64,000 bases of DNA, from contig NZ_JAKNTW010000008.1 in the NCBI RefSeq assembly GCF_022213955.1, positions 310,001 to 374,000 of the forward strand. The letters are read 5' to 3'. The notes beneath the pieces were generated by a model. That model searched no databases, was not told the DNA's origin, and saw only the letters and a program-made list of their open reading frames with translations. Of this stretch, positions 29,722 to 39,190 are shown one piece after another (position 1 is the stretch's first letter; every line of letters starts with the position of its first letter). The stretch comes from Dolomitihabitans soli (GTDB taxonomy: Bacteria > Actinomycetota > Actinomycetes > Streptosporangiales > Streptosporangiaceae). Made by a program: the position numbers and the translations under genes.

Positions 29722-32529
29722 GTGCTGACCGTCGAGCTGCTCGGCCCACTGCGCGTTTCGGTGGCCGGGCGGCCGGTCGAGCTGCCGGCCGGGCGGCTGC
29801 GCGCGTTGCTGGCCGTGCTGGCGATGTCGGCGGGCCGTACCGTCTCGGCGGACAGGCTGGCGACCGCGGTGTGGGGTGCGGATCAGCGTGGCGACCAGCG
29901 AGCCAACGTCCGTACGAACGTCAAGCGACTGCGCCGCACCCTGGAGACCGCCGAGGGGGAGCTGATCGCGGCCCGGCCAGGCGGCTACCTGCTCGCGACC
30001 GAGCCGGACCACGTGGACGCGCTCCGCTTCGGTCGCCTGCTCGATGAGGCCGCGGCGGCACCGGACCTGCCGGCCGAGCGGTCCCGGCTGGCCGCCGCGC
30101 TGTCGCTGTGGCGCGGCACCCCGTTCGACGGGATCCGATCGGACTGGCTGGAGCAGACCGTGACCTCGGCGCTGCAGGAGCGGTACCTGACCGCGCTGGA
30201 GCGGCGGGTCGACCTGGACCTCGCGAGAGGATCGAATCCCGACCCGGCCGAGCTGGCCGAGCCGGCCGAGCGGCATCCACTGCGGGAATCGCTCTGGGTT
30301 CGGCTGCTCCGGGCCCTGGAATCGGCCGGCCGTCCCGCCGAGGCGCTGGAGCGGTACGAGATGATCCGGCGCCGGCTCGCCGCGGAGCTCGGCGCCGATC
30401 CCAGCCTTGAGCTGCGGAAGGTTCACGCCGACCTGCTCGCCGGCGGCGCTTCGCCCGGCGGGCACGCGGCGCCCAGGCAGTTGCCCGCCGCGGTCGACGG
30501 ATTCGCCGGGCGGGAGGCCGAGTTGGCGGCGCTGGACGCGCTGCTCGGCCCGCCGGGCGAGACGAGGTCCCGGTCGTCGTTGATCGCGGTGATCGCCGGC
30601 ACGGCCGGCGTCGGGAAGACCACGCTCGCCGCGCACTGGGCGCACCGGGTCGCCGAACGCTTCCCGGACGGCCAGCTCTACGTCAACCTGCGCGGATACG
30701 ATCCGTCAGGGGAGGCAGTACGGCCGGCGACCGCCATCCGCGAGTTCCTCGACGCGCTGCGGGTGCCGCCGCACCGGATTCCGGACGGCCCGGCCGCGCA
30801 GGCCGGGCTCTACCGCAGCCTGCTGGCCGGGCGGCGGATGCTGGTGCTGCTGGACAACGCCCGCGACACCGACCAGGTCGCCCCGCTGCTGCCCGGGGCC
30901 CCCGGTTGCCTGGTGGTGGTCACCAGCCGGGATCACCTCGCCGGGCTGGTCATGACGTACGGCGCGCATCCGGTCACCCTCGACATCCTGCCGCCGGACG
31001 AGGCCAGGCGGTTGCTGGCCCGCCGGCTCGGCCGGGACCGGATCGCCGCCGAGCCCGTCGCCGCCGAAGAGATCATCCGGCGCTGCGCCGGGCTGCCGCT
31101 GGCGCTGGCGATCGTCGCCGCCCGCGCCGCGATCCATCCCACGCATCCGCTCGGTGCGCTCGCCGGCGATCTCCGGGACGCCCTCAGCGCGCTGAACCGT
31201 GCCGTCGACGTACGGGCGATCTTCTCGTGGTCGTACGAGACGCTCGGCGACGAGGCGGCGGCGCGGCTGTTCCGGCTGGTCGCCGGTCTGTGCCCCGGTC
31301 CCGTCAGCACGATCGCCGCCGCCAGCCTGGCGGGCGTCCCGGTCTCGCGGGTACGTGCGCCGATGGCCGAGCTGACCAGCGCCAACCTGCTCACCGAGCA
31401 CGTTCCGGGCCGCTACTCATGCCACGACCTGCTGCGCGCCTACGCCTCCGAACTCTGCGAATCCCGCGACGCGGACCGGGACGCCGCGCGACAACGCATC
31501 GTGGACCACTATCTCCATACCGCGTACGCCGCCGCGCTGCATCTCCACGGGCACTTCGAGACCACCGCCCCCGCCGCGCCCCGCCCGGGCGTGTCCGTAA
31601 CCGACTTCGCCGAACCCGACGAGGCGATGGCCTGGTTCACGGCCGAGCGCCCCGCTCTGCTCGCCGCCCTGAAACTCGCCGCCGACCTGGGCCTTGACCG
31701 GCACGTCTGCCATCTGGCGCAGACGTTGTTCGTCTTCCTGCACCGACAGGGCCGCTGGCACGACCGGGCCGAGACCCAGCAGGCCGCCGTGGCCGCCGCC
31801 CGGCGGCTGGGCGACCCGGCGGAAGAGAACCGCGCGCATCGCAACCTGGCCTGGGCACTGGCCGACCTGGGCCGCTTCGACGACGCCCACCGGAACCTCG
31901 ACACCGCCCTGGAAGCATCACCTGACTCCCCCGCCGGTCAGGCGTGGACGCACTACTACCGGAACCTCGTATACGGCCTCCAGGGCCGGGAGGCCGACGC
32001 GCTCGACGCCGCCCGCCGCGCCCACGACCTCTTCGACCAGCTGGGCGACCAGGTCGGCCGGGCCATCGCACTCACCGACCTCGGCTGGTACCTCGGCCGC
32101 GGGGGAAACCACGGCCAGGCCATCGACCTGTGCGAGCAGGCCCTGATCCTGCACAAGAAGCTCGGCAACCGCCCGCACGAGGCCCACACGTGGTCCTGCC
32201 TCGCCGACATCTACCTCCAGCTGGACGACCCCGCCGGTGCCGTCTCCTGCTACCGCCGGGCCCTCGACCTGTTCCAGGAACTCGGCGACCCGTACGCCGA
32301 GGCCAGCACCCTCGCCCACCTCGGCGCCTGCCACCACCTGGCCGGCGACCAAGCGGCCGCCCACGAGCACTGGCGGCACGCATACTCCCACCTCGGCGAC
32401 CTCGACCCCTCTACCGCCGACCAGATCCACACCCAGCTGACGATTATCGACAAGTCCGCCGCCGATGCCTTCCGCTCCACCACGGCCCACGCGAGTACGG
32501 CTGGTGGCGTTGAATGTCCGCACAGGTGA
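29722..32529 (+). CDS. SARP/AfsR-type regulator: OmpR-like DNA-binding, BTAD, NB-ARC and TPR domains
   Basis: About 935 residues from GTG 29722, preceded by GGAAGGAAGG. A longer open frame upstream overlaps kptA and lacks a plausible start. In order: winged-helix DNA-binding domain (LTVELLGPLRVSVAG…LATAVWG), bacterial transcriptional-activator domain (BTAD), an NB-ARC NTPase with P-loop GTAGVGKTT, and C-terminal TPR-like helices (AHRNLAWALADLGRFDDA…). AfsR relatives activate antibiotic pathways in response to phosphorylation or ligand, but no biosynthetic cluster is seen in this window. Its target is unknown. Confidence 0.9.
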   Translation: MLTVELLGPLRVSVAGRPVELPAGRLRALLAVLAMSAGRTVSADRLATAVWGADQRGDQRANVRTNVKRLRRTLETAEGELIAARPGGYLLATEPDHVDALRFGRLLDEAAAAPDLPAERSRLAAALSLWRGTPFDGIRSDWLEQTVTSALQERYLTALERRVDLDLARGSNPDPAELAEPAERHPLRESLWVRLLRALESAGRPAEALERYEMIRRRLAAELGADPSLELRKVHADLLAGGASPGGHAAPRQLPAAVDGFAGREAELAALDALLGPPGETRSRSSLIAVIAGTAGVGKTTLAAHWAHRVAERFPDGQLYVNLRGYDPSGEAVRPATAIREFLDALRVPPHRIPDGPAAQAGLYRSLLAGRRMLVLLDNARDTDQVAPLLPGAPGCLVVVTSRDHLAGLVMTYGAHPVTLDILPPDEARRLLARRLGRDRIAAEPVAAEEIIRRCAGLPLALAIVAARAAIHPTHPLGALAGDLRDALSALNRAVDVRAIFSWSYETLGDEAAARLFRLVAGLCPGPVSTIAAASLAGVPVSRVRAPMAELTSANLLTEHVPGRYSCHDLLRAYASELCESRDADRDAARQRIVDHYLHTAYAAALHLHGHFETTAPAAPRPGVSVTDFAEPDEAMAWFTAERPALLAALKLAADLGLDRHVCHLAQTLFVFLHRQGRWHDRAETQQAAVAAARRLGDPAEENRAHRNLAWALADLGRFDDAHRNLDTALEASPDSPAGQAWTHYYRNLVYGLQGREADALDAARRAHDLFDQLGDQVGRAIALTDLGWYLGRGGNHGQAIDLCEQALILHKKLGNRPHEAHTWSCLADIYLQLDDPAGAVSCYRRALDLFQELGDPYAEASTLAHLGACHHLAGDQAAAHEHWRHAYSHLGDLDPSTADQIHTQLTIIDKSAADAFRSTTAHASTAGGVECPHR

Positions 32530-32820
32530 ACCCGAGTCCTTCCGGCATGCTGCCGATGACCTGATAGGTTTCCAGCATGGTCTACATGTTCGTCCGGCTT
32601 CGGACTGTCTGAGACGGTGTGCTCCGCTGGTTGCTCGGCGACCAGCGGCAGTTGAGGAAATCCCGCCAGTAGGTCCTGCGGTCCAGAACACCGCACGGGG
32701 TTTCGCTCGACCCCGACCCGTCACTCTCTCACCGCCATCGTTGGCTCTGTCCTTGATAGCCGCCTTGGGCTGGACAGCGCCGCCATCGGGTCGCCGATTG
32801 TCTGTGTAATCGCCGAACCT

Positions 32821-33813
32821 GTGCGTTACTCGACTGGTGGCATGCTTCGCCATTCTCATCATCCGCGGCTTAACACGCCGACTTTCGGCATCAGGCGTGT
32901 TTTCCGGGCCTTAATCCGATCGGACAGATTTACATGTCATCGACCTCAAAATAACCCGTCGAACGCTGCTCCTACCTTCGTGCTGGTCCACGGTTCCGGC
33001 TCCAGTTCGTTCATGTGGGCCCCCATCCAGCGCGAACTCGCGTTGCTCGGCCACCGTAGCTTCGCCGTCGATCTGCCGGGGCATGGCCTCGACGCGCAAT
33101 ACCCGGTCGCCTACCAGGCCCCGCAGGATCTCGATGCCTGGGCGACCGAGCCGTCGTCGCTGGCCGGCGTCACTCTGCAGGACAACGTCGACATGGTCGT
33201 CGACGTCGTCCGTCGCGTGGCGGCGCACGGGCCGGTGGTGCTCGTGGGCGCCAGCCTCGGTGGGGCGACGATCACCGGGGTCGGCAACACGATCCCCGAA
33301 CTGGTGGATCGGCTCGTCTACATCTCCGCGTGGTCATGCGTGGAACGGGCGAACCCCATCGAATACATGCCGGAGCCCGAGTTCGGCGCCAACCTGCTGG
33401 CCCCGCTGGCCGTACTGAACGTCGGAGACCCTGCTCAACTCGGCGTCGGCCGGGCCAACTACCGCACCGCCGACCCCACGTTGCTCGCCGGCCTCAAGGC
33501 GGCGCTCATGGCCGATGTCACCGACGAACAGTTCCGGGCCTTCCTCAACATCCTGCAGCCGGACGAGTCGATCGCGGTGATGATGTCCGACGCCCGTGTC
33601 CACGCCGACACCTGGGGCACGATCGCCCGCTCCTACATTCGTCTCACCGGCGACCGGTCCCTCCCGGTGGCCATGCAGGACAGGCTGATCGCCGAAGCGG
33701 ACGCCCTGACCCCTGACAATCCGTACGACGTTCACACCCTCGACACCACCCATGTGGGGTTCCTGTTCAGAGCGGCAGAGGTTGCCGCCATCCTCGACAA
33801 ACTATCCATATAG
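32821..33813 (+). CDS. alpha/beta hydrolase, probable 5' frameshift
   Basis: The alpha/beta-hydrolase fold is complete from about 32970: VLVHGSGSSSFMWAP (oxyanion region), nucleophile elbow GASLGGA, acid region and catalytic His in TTHVGF. The problem is the start. The open frame begins at GTG 32821 with a long tail not typical of the family, while an ATG at 32934 would give the normal short N-terminus MSSTSNNPSNAAPTF if one A were removed from the AAAA run at 32948–32951. Without that change it stops after six codons. A one-base insertion (real or a sequencing error) is likely. Substrate unknown. Confidence 0.82.
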   Translation: MRYSTGGMLRHSHHPRLNTPTFGIRRVFRALIRSDRFTCHRPQNNPSNAAPTFVLVHGSGSSSFMWAPIQRELALLGHRSFAVDLPGHGLDAQYPVAYQAPQDLDAWATEPSSLAGVTLQDNVDMVVDVVRRVAAHGPVVLVGASLGGATITGVGNTIPELVDRLVYISAWSCVERANPIEYMPEPEFGANLLAPLAVLNVGDPAQLGVGRANYRTADPTLLAGLKAALMADVTDEQFRAFLNILQPDESIAVMMSDARVHADTWGTIARSYIRLTGDRSLPVAMQDRLIAEADALTPDNPYDVHTLDTTHVGFLFRAAEVAAILDKLSI

Positions 33814-33829
33814 CGACAAATGGGACCCG

Positions 33830-33864
33830 CCTTGTGTCCGAGTCTTCAATCCTCGGACACAAGG
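33830..33864 (+). terminator. hairpin after the alpha/beta hydrolase
   Basis: Perfect 13-bp stem (CCTTGTGTCCGAG / CTCGGACACAAGG) with a 9-nt loop, starting 16 bp after the stop at 33813. No T-tract follows. Confidence 0.85.
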
Positions 33865-34043
33865 GGGGCAGTTGGAAAATCTCCCCAAGGCTCTATTCCA
33901 ACGCTGGAAACCAGCCATCGCCGCTAGTGCCGTCAGCGGGTCGTTTGAACGGGACGCGGAGCTCTTCCCAGGAAGGGCCGGCGCTTCCGTGCACTGGAAC
34001 CTTAGAGGTAGCCGGTTCGACGGTCTCCCGCTGGAATACGAGT

Positions 34044-34436
34044 ATGGATACTCGATGGAAAGTCCTGATGGCAGGGGCGGCAGTGGTGGCCGGCGTGCTC
34101 ACACCCGCGAGCGCGGCGCAGGCCCAGGCCGGGTGCGGAGTCAGCAACGGCGTGCTGCGGTGCGGCAACGAGGGCAACGCCGAACTCCGCAGCAAGCCGT
34201 CCACGACCCTCCCGCCGAGCAAGGTCGTCGACAATCTGTGGACCACGTACAGCTGGTTCACGTGCTGGTCTGAGGGCCAGTACCACAAGGGCGACAACAC
34301 CACGTGGTACAAGACCCAGGGCGACCGCAACGGGCGCTGGGGTTGGGTGGCCGCCGGCTACGTCTTCACCTCGAACGGCTTCGACGCCAACCCGAGCAAG
34401 TATGGTCTGCCCAAGTGTCAGTATGACTTCGGCTGA
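34044..34436 (+). CDS. small secreted SH3-like protein
   Basis: 130 residues from ATG 34044 (MDTRWKVLMAG). A signal peptide (about 1–27, ending AQAQAG) precedes a mature domain with four cysteines (CGVSNG, LRCGN, FTCWSEG, PKCQY) and a WGWVAAGYVF motif like that of bacterial SH3 domains. Such proteins often bind cell wall or act outside the cell. It is convergent with the tct operon and preceded by a terminator. Confidence 0.82.
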   Translation: MDTRWKVLMAGAAVVAGVLTPASAAQAQAGCGVSNGVLRCGNEGNAELRSKPSTTLPPSKVVDNLWTTYSWFTCWSEGQYHKGDNTTWYKTQGDRNGRWGWVAAGYVFTSNGFDANPSKYGLPKCQYDFG

Positions 34437-34473
34437 CCGCCGCTCAAGGAACCCTTGATCTACGCATCACTTC

Positions 34474-35979
34474 CTACTCCTCCTCGGTGAACACGACCTC
34501 GCGGCGCCTGCGAATCGCCGGGAGGACGGCGACGGCGAGCGCTGCCACGGCCAGGGCCAGGAGCACCGCGGAGATCGGTCGGGTCACGAAGACCGACGCG
34601 TCGCCGCGGGAGATGATGAGCGCCCGCCGCAGGTTCTCCTCGACCAAGGGTCCGAGGACGAAACCGAGCAGCAGGGGCGCCGGCTCGCAGCCGCACTTGA
34701 TCAGGATGTAGCCCAGGACGCCGAAGAACACGATCGCGTAGACGTCGTACGCGTTGAACCCCAGGGAGTACGTGCCGATCGCGGCGAACAGGATGATCAT
34801 CGGGAACAGCACCTGGTACGGGATGCGCAGCATGCGCACCCACAAGCCGATCAGCGGCAGGTTCAGCAGTACGAGCAGCACGTTGCCGATCCACATCGAC
34901 GCGATCAGGCCCCAGAACAGCTCCGGCTCCTCGGTGATGACGTTCGGGCCGGGGGTTATGCCGTGGACGATGAACGCGCCGACCATCAGTGCCATCACCG
35001 GGTGGGCGGGCAGACCCAGGGTGAGCAGCGGGATGAACGACGTCTGTGCGGCGGCGTTGTTCGCCGACTCGGGGCCGGCGACGCCCTCGATCGCGCCGCG
35101 CCCGAACTCCTGCCGCCGCTTCGAGATCCGCTTCTCGACGGCGTACGAGGTGAACGAGGCCAGCACGTGGCCACCGCCGGGCAGGACGCCGAGCGCGGCG
35201 CCGAGACCGGTACCCCGCAGGATCGGGCCGATGATCCGGCGCCGGTCCTCGCGGGTCGGCCAGAGGTTCTTCACCTTGGTGATGACCGCCGTGCGGGTCT
35301 GCTCGTTCTCCAGGTTGCGCAGAATCTCGGCCACCCCGAACATGCCGACGGCGACCGACACGAAGTCGATGCCGCCGTACAGCTCGCGCTGGTCGAACAC
35401 GAACCGGGGCGTGCCGGTGTAGATGTCCTGGCCGACCGTGCCGAGCAGGACGCCGAGCGCGATCATCGCCAGTGCCTTGAGCGTCGAGCCACGCGCCAGC
35501 GCGATCGACACGATCAGGCCGAGCAGCACCAGCGAGAAGTACTCGGCCGGGCCGAACTGCAACGCGACGCGGGCCAGCGGTGGGGCCGCGACGGCCAGCG
35601 CGACGGTGGCCACCGTACCCGCGATGAAGGACCCGATCGCAGCGGCGGCCAGCGCCGGGCCGGCCCTGCCCTGCCGGGCCATCTCGTGTCCGTCCAGCGC
35701 GGTGACCGCCGCCGACGACTCACCGGGCAGGTTGATCAGGATGGCGGTCGTCGAGCCGCCGTACTGCGCGCCGTAATAGATGCCGGCCAGCATGATCAGC
35801 GCCGTCACCGGCTCGAAGCTGAACGTGATCGGCAGCAGCATCGCCACCGTCGCCGTCGGCCCGATGCCGGGCAGCACGCCGACCGCCGTCCCCAGCAGCA
35901 CTCCCACGAAGCAGTAGAGGACGTTCTGGACCAGTAGGGCGGTCGAGAAACCCAGCGCGAGGTTGTCGAGAAGTTCCAT
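34474..35979 (-). CDS. tctA: tripartite tricarboxylate transporter permease, large subunit
   Basis: A 501-residue integral membrane protein with about 11–12 hydrophobic helices. It carries the TctA signatures GVLPGIGPTATVAMLLP near the N-terminus and GLGAALGVLPGGGHVLASF in the middle. With TctB and the binding protein TctC it forms a secondary transporter for citrate-like or other carboxylates, powered by ion gradients. It is the last gene of the minus-strand operon tctC–tctB–tctA, 20 bp after tctB. Confidence 0.95.
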   Translation of the reverse strand: MELLDNLALGFSTALLVQNVLYCFVGVLLGTAVGVLPGIGPTATVAMLLPITFSFEPVTALIMLAGIYYGAQYGGSTTAILINLPGESSAAVTALDGHEMARQGRAGPALAAAAIGSFIAGTVATVALAVAAPPLARVALQFGPAEYFSLVLLGLIVSIALARGSTLKALAMIALGVLLGTVGQDIYTGTPRFVFDQRELYGGIDFVSVAVGMFGVAEILRNLENEQTRTAVITKVKNLWPTREDRRRIIGPILRGTGLGAALGVLPGGGHVLASFTSYAVEKRISKRRQEFGRGAIEGVAGPESANNAAAQTSFIPLLTLGLPAHPVMALMVGAFIVHGITPGPNVITEEPELFWGLIASMWIGNVLLVLLNLPLIGLWVRMLRIPYQVLFPMIILFAAIGTYSLGFNAYDVYAIVFFGVLGYILIKCGCEPAPLLLGFVLGPLVEENLRRALIISRGDASVFVTRPISAVLLALAVAALAVAVLPAIRRRREVVFTEEE

Positions 35980-35999
35980 GCCTCAATCCGGATGCCGCG

Positions 36000-36461
36000 T
36001 CAGAACCCCAGCCACGGGCCCCATAGCGGGATCCGCAGCTGAAGTCCGACGACGAAGATGAGCGTGCCGGCCACGGTCAGCCCGGCGGCCACGGCCACGG
36101 CCATGAGCGGCCGTACGCGCGAGCTGGCCAGTGTGGTGAGCAGGGCGGTCACCGCCGACGTCGGGACGAATCCGAGGCCCCGGACGGTGAATCCGAAGAA
36201 CAGGACCGCGAGCACGATGGCGGCGACCGCACGCCAGGGGATCGGCCCGAACGAGATCACCTCGCCGGCGATGAGTCCCTTGATGACGATCGCCAGGCCC
36301 AGGGCGGCCACGATCGCGCCGACCAGCAGCGGGAAGGCGCCGGGACCCATCCGCAGTGGGCTGCCCAGCTCGTAGCCGAGCGACCCCACCGCGAATGCGC
36401 CACCGATCAGGACGAAGACTCCCCCGGCGAGGACGTCCGGGAAGGACCGGCGGCGCTCCAC
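36000..36461 (-). CDS. tctB: tripartite tricarboxylate transporter, small subunit
   Basis: A 153-residue protein with four membrane helices, in the size range of TctB. It starts at 36461, one base from the tctC stop at 36463, so it is translated with the other subunits. TctB proteins are poorly conserved in sequence; the assignment rests on position and membrane layout between tctC and tctA. Confidence 0.9.
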   Translation of the reverse strand: MERRRSFPDVLAGGVFVLIGGAFAVGSLGYELGSPLRMGPGAFPLLVGAIVAALGLAIVIKGLIAGEVISFGPIPWRAVAAIVLAVLFFGFTVRGLGFVPTSAVTALLTTLASSRVRPLMAVAVAAGLTVAGTLIFVVGLQLRIPLWGPWLGF

Positions 36462-36462
36462 C

Positions 36463-37497
36463 TCAGGAGGCCTTGAGCCCGGCGTCGGCGATGACCTTCG
36501 CCCAGGTGCCGAGCTGCTCTTCGAGCTTGGCCCGGTGCACCTGCGGGGTCGCGTCCTCGGCCGGGACCGGCGCGGTGCCGAGCTTGGCCATCTGGTCGAT
36601 GACCTTTTGGTCGGCCAGTGCCACCTTCAGCGCCTCGGACAGCTTCTGGACGACCGGCTGCGGCGTGCCCTTCGGGACATAGAGACCGTGCCACACGCTG
36701 ACCTGGAGCTGGGGCAACCCGGCCTCGGTCGTGGTGGGCAGGTTGGGCAGGCTCTTCACCCGCTCCGGCGTGGTGACCGCGTACGCCTTCACCTCGTTCG
36801 CGGAGATCTGGCCGCTGGTGTTGGTCGTCTGGTCGCACATGAAGTCGACCTGGCCGCCGACGAGGTCGGTCAGTGCCGGGCCGGTGCCTTCGTACGGAAC
36901 CTCCTGGAGCTTGACACCGGTGGCGGTCTGGAACAGCAGGCCGCACAGGTGGGATGCGGCGCCGATGCCGGCGTTGGCCAGCGTGACCTTGTCGGCGTTC
37001 GCCTTCACGTAGGTCACGAGGTCCTGGAGGGTCGCGGGCGCGAAGTCCTTGCGGGCGACGACCGTCATCGGCACCTCGGTGACGAGCCCGACCATCTCGA
37101 AGTTCTCGAGCGGCTTGTAGCCCAGATTCTGGTACAGGGCGGGCGCCGTTGACATGCCGATGTGGTGCATGAGCACGGTGTAGCCGTCGGGCTCGGCCCG
37201 CGCGACCTCGCCGGCGCCGACCGTGCCGCCCGCGCCCTCGACGTTCTGGACGACGACCTTGGCGCCGAGCTTGGCGGCCATCGGCTCGGCGATCATGCGG
37301 GTGACGGTGTCCGTCGGGCCGCCCGCGCTGAACGGCACGACGAACGTGATGTTCTGGTCCGGGTAGCCACCGGAAGCGTCTCCGCCGGTGGCGCCTCCAG
37401 TGGCGCCTCCGTTGCCGGAACAGGCGGCGACGAGCGAAACGACGCCGATCGCGGCGATCATCCGCGCGGCGGACCGGTACCTGCTGGTCGTTTTCAT
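36463..37497 (-). CDS. tctC: tripartite tricarboxylate transporter substrate-binding lipoprotein
   Basis: A 344-residue extracellular binding protein with a lipoprotein signal (lipobox VAAC near residue 26) and the TctC fold: NITFVVPFSAGGPTDTVTRM, GVGASHLCG, and TGPALTDLVGGQVDF. It captures the carboxylate for the TctA/TctB permease. The substrate is not predictable from sequence. It leads the operon; its promoter lies in the gap above 37500, which also holds a response-regulator remnant. Confidence 0.95.
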   Translation of the reverse strand: MKTTSRYRSAARMIAAIGVVSLVAACSGNGGATGGATGGDASGGYPDQNITFVVPFSAGGPTDTVTRMIAEPMAAKLGAKVVVQNVEGAGGTVGAGEVARAEPDGYTVLMHHIGMSTAPALYQNLGYKPLENFEMVGLVTEVPMTVVARKDFAPATLQDLVTYVKANADKVTLANAGIGAASHLCGLLFQTATGVKLQEVPYEGTGPALTDLVGGQVDFMCDQTTNTSGQISANEVKAYAVTTPERVKSLPNLPTTTEAGLPQLQVSVWHGLYVPKGTPQPVVQKLSEALKVALADQKVIDQMAKLGTAPVPAEDATPQVHRAKLEEQLGTWAKVIADAGLKAS

Positions 37498-37794
37498 ATA
37501 GCGGCCTCCTCGTCAGCGCATGCGCATTTCGTCGGGAGTGCGCGGCCTCAGTCTCGGCTGGCAAGGACGCGAATGGTGTCGGGGGAATCCCACAGGAATG
37601 CGCCGGATGTCAGAGGAATCCCAAGAGCTGAAGGGCTAACACGAGCGTTGATCCGGGCCGGTATGCGGATCACCATCATCAAGGATGACGATGGCGCGGC
37701 GCAAGGTGTGATCACCGTCCTGGCCCTGGCGCCCCGGCCCGGCGCGGCTGCTCCCCTGGTTTGACAGCGTCCTGCGCGCTTCGTCGTCCACACC

Positions 37795-37937
37795 GCACCG
37801 CCACCGCCGCGAAGGCCGCGCGTGCCGCCCGATCCGATGTTGTCCTCGTCGACCCGGGCCTGCTCGACGGCGACGGACTCGACGTGATCCGCAAGCTCCG
37901 TGACCGCCGTCAGCGCCGTGACAGGCGCCGCCTCTGA
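37795..37937 (+). pseudogene. response-regulator receiver remnant
   Basis: Within the otherwise empty 37498–38137 gap, the plus-strand frame reads SDVVLVDPGLLDGDGLDVIRKLRDRR before a stop at 37935–37937. This is the phospho-acceptor segment of a response regulator without the rest of the receiver or any output domain. In many bacteria tct operons are controlled by a TctD/TctE two-component pair, so this may be what is left of one. The rest of the gap shows nothing recognisable. Confidence 0.6.
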
Positions 37938-38137
37938 GGAAGCTCGTTAATCCGAGATCTCCCGCTCGACCTCGACCAGAAAACAAGAACCACGCCTTCC
38001 ACCAATAGCTGAGCGGACGCCGAGCAACCGCACGAGAATTGCCCATCACATTCTGATAATCGGACCGCCTCCCCACAGCTCGTCGACTCGGCGCTACCCC
38101 GTCTGCCACCATCGATGGATGACAACGAGAAAGGGCC

Positions 38138-39130
38138 ATGGTCGCTGACCGCCGGCTCGCGCTGCACGCGACGCTTCCCGACCGCTACGCCCGTCATGAG
38201 GTCCTGGCCTCGACCATCGACCACCGCGGCCGGCTCGCCGCCTTGGTTGCCGACCCCGCCCAGGGCTTCACCCCCATCCCCCACTTCTCCGAGCTCCGGC
38301 CGCCCCCGCGCTACGACGCGACCGCCGTCATCTGCGACGGAGGCGAGATCCGCGAGATCCCGCTGACAGATCTCGGCCTATGGTTCACCCGCATCGACAC
38401 CCTCGGCGATGGCATCGTGCTGGCCGCTGCTCGCTGTGAGCCCGTGGGCATCGACGTCGAGCGCTACCGGGAGCCGGTTCCCGAGGGGGAGCTGCACCTC
38501 ACCGACAACGTCCGGGTGATCGACGGAGACGGGCAGACGCGGTCCGCCTTCTACGCTGGTGACGGCATCAAGCAGCTCATGACGGATGCCCAGGGCCACA
38601 TCTGGACCAGCTACTTCGACGAGTCGAGCTACTGGTCCACCAACCCGGACGGCACCCGTTCCTACGGTTTCATGATCGGCCTGGCGCGCTGGGACAGCGA
38701 CGGCGGCCCGCCCTGGATGGCGCCATCCCATACTCCAGGCGTCGTCTGGTGCGACTGCTACGCGCTGAATGTCGGCCGTGACGTGGTCCACGCCTGCCCC
38801 TACACCGACTTTCCGCTGATCGAGATCGACGCTGACGGCGTCCGAGGCGTCACACCGAACCCCGTCACACGGTGCAAGGGCTTGGCCGTCTCCGGTTCTG
38901 AGCTCGCCTTCCTCGATCAACACCGAGCAGGCGGCGGCTTCCGCTGGGAGATCCGCAGGGCCCGCCGACAGGGCGGAGCGGTCACCGAGACGGACCGCGA
39001 GCACCTACTGCTACCAGACGACCGACACCCGACCGGCTGGGCACGCGGGAAGATCGGCAGAGACGGGACGCTGTGGCTGCACGAAGACGGGGATCCGCGG
39101 CGTTGGCACCGCTATGAGGTGGACCCCTAA
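38138..39130 (+). CDS. hypothetical protein, possible beta-propeller
   Basis: A 330-residue soluble protein without signal peptide. Regularly spaced beta-rich segments (GQTRSAFYAGDGIKQLMTDAQGHIWTSYFDES; IEIDADGVRGVTPNPVTRCKGLAVSGSELAFLDQH) suggest propeller blades, as in NHL/WD-type proteins. The start ATG 38138 has GAGAAAGGG upstream. No catalytic motif is seen and its neighbours give no functional context. Confidence 0.8.
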   Translation: MVADRRLALHATLPDRYARHEVLASTIDHRGRLAALVADPAQGFTPIPHFSELRPPPRYDATAVICDGGEIREIPLTDLGLWFTRIDTLGDGIVLAAARCEPVGIDVERYREPVPEGELHLTDNVRVIDGDGQTRSAFYAGDGIKQLMTDAQGHIWTSYFDESSYWSTNPDGTRSYGFMIGLARWDSDGGPPWMAPSHTPGVVWCDCYALNVGRDVVHACPYTDFPLIEIDADGVRGVTPNPVTRCKGLAVSGSELAFLDQHRAGGGFRWEIRRARRQGGAVTETDREHLLLPDDRHPTGWARGKIGRDGTLWLHEDGDPRRWHRYEVDP

Positions 39131-39190
39131 ACGCGAGACAGAGGTTGAACTTCTCCTCCATACGGCGGACTGCCCCGCATCGTCCAGCAC

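Noticed and set aside
29722-32529. Antibiotic biosynthetic cluster, suggested by the SARP regulator
   Set aside because: No synthase, tailoring or resistance genes typical of a pathway lie around it in this window.
32530-32820. Possible transposase fragment
   Set aside because: Short open frames on both strands lack any recognisable transposase motif.
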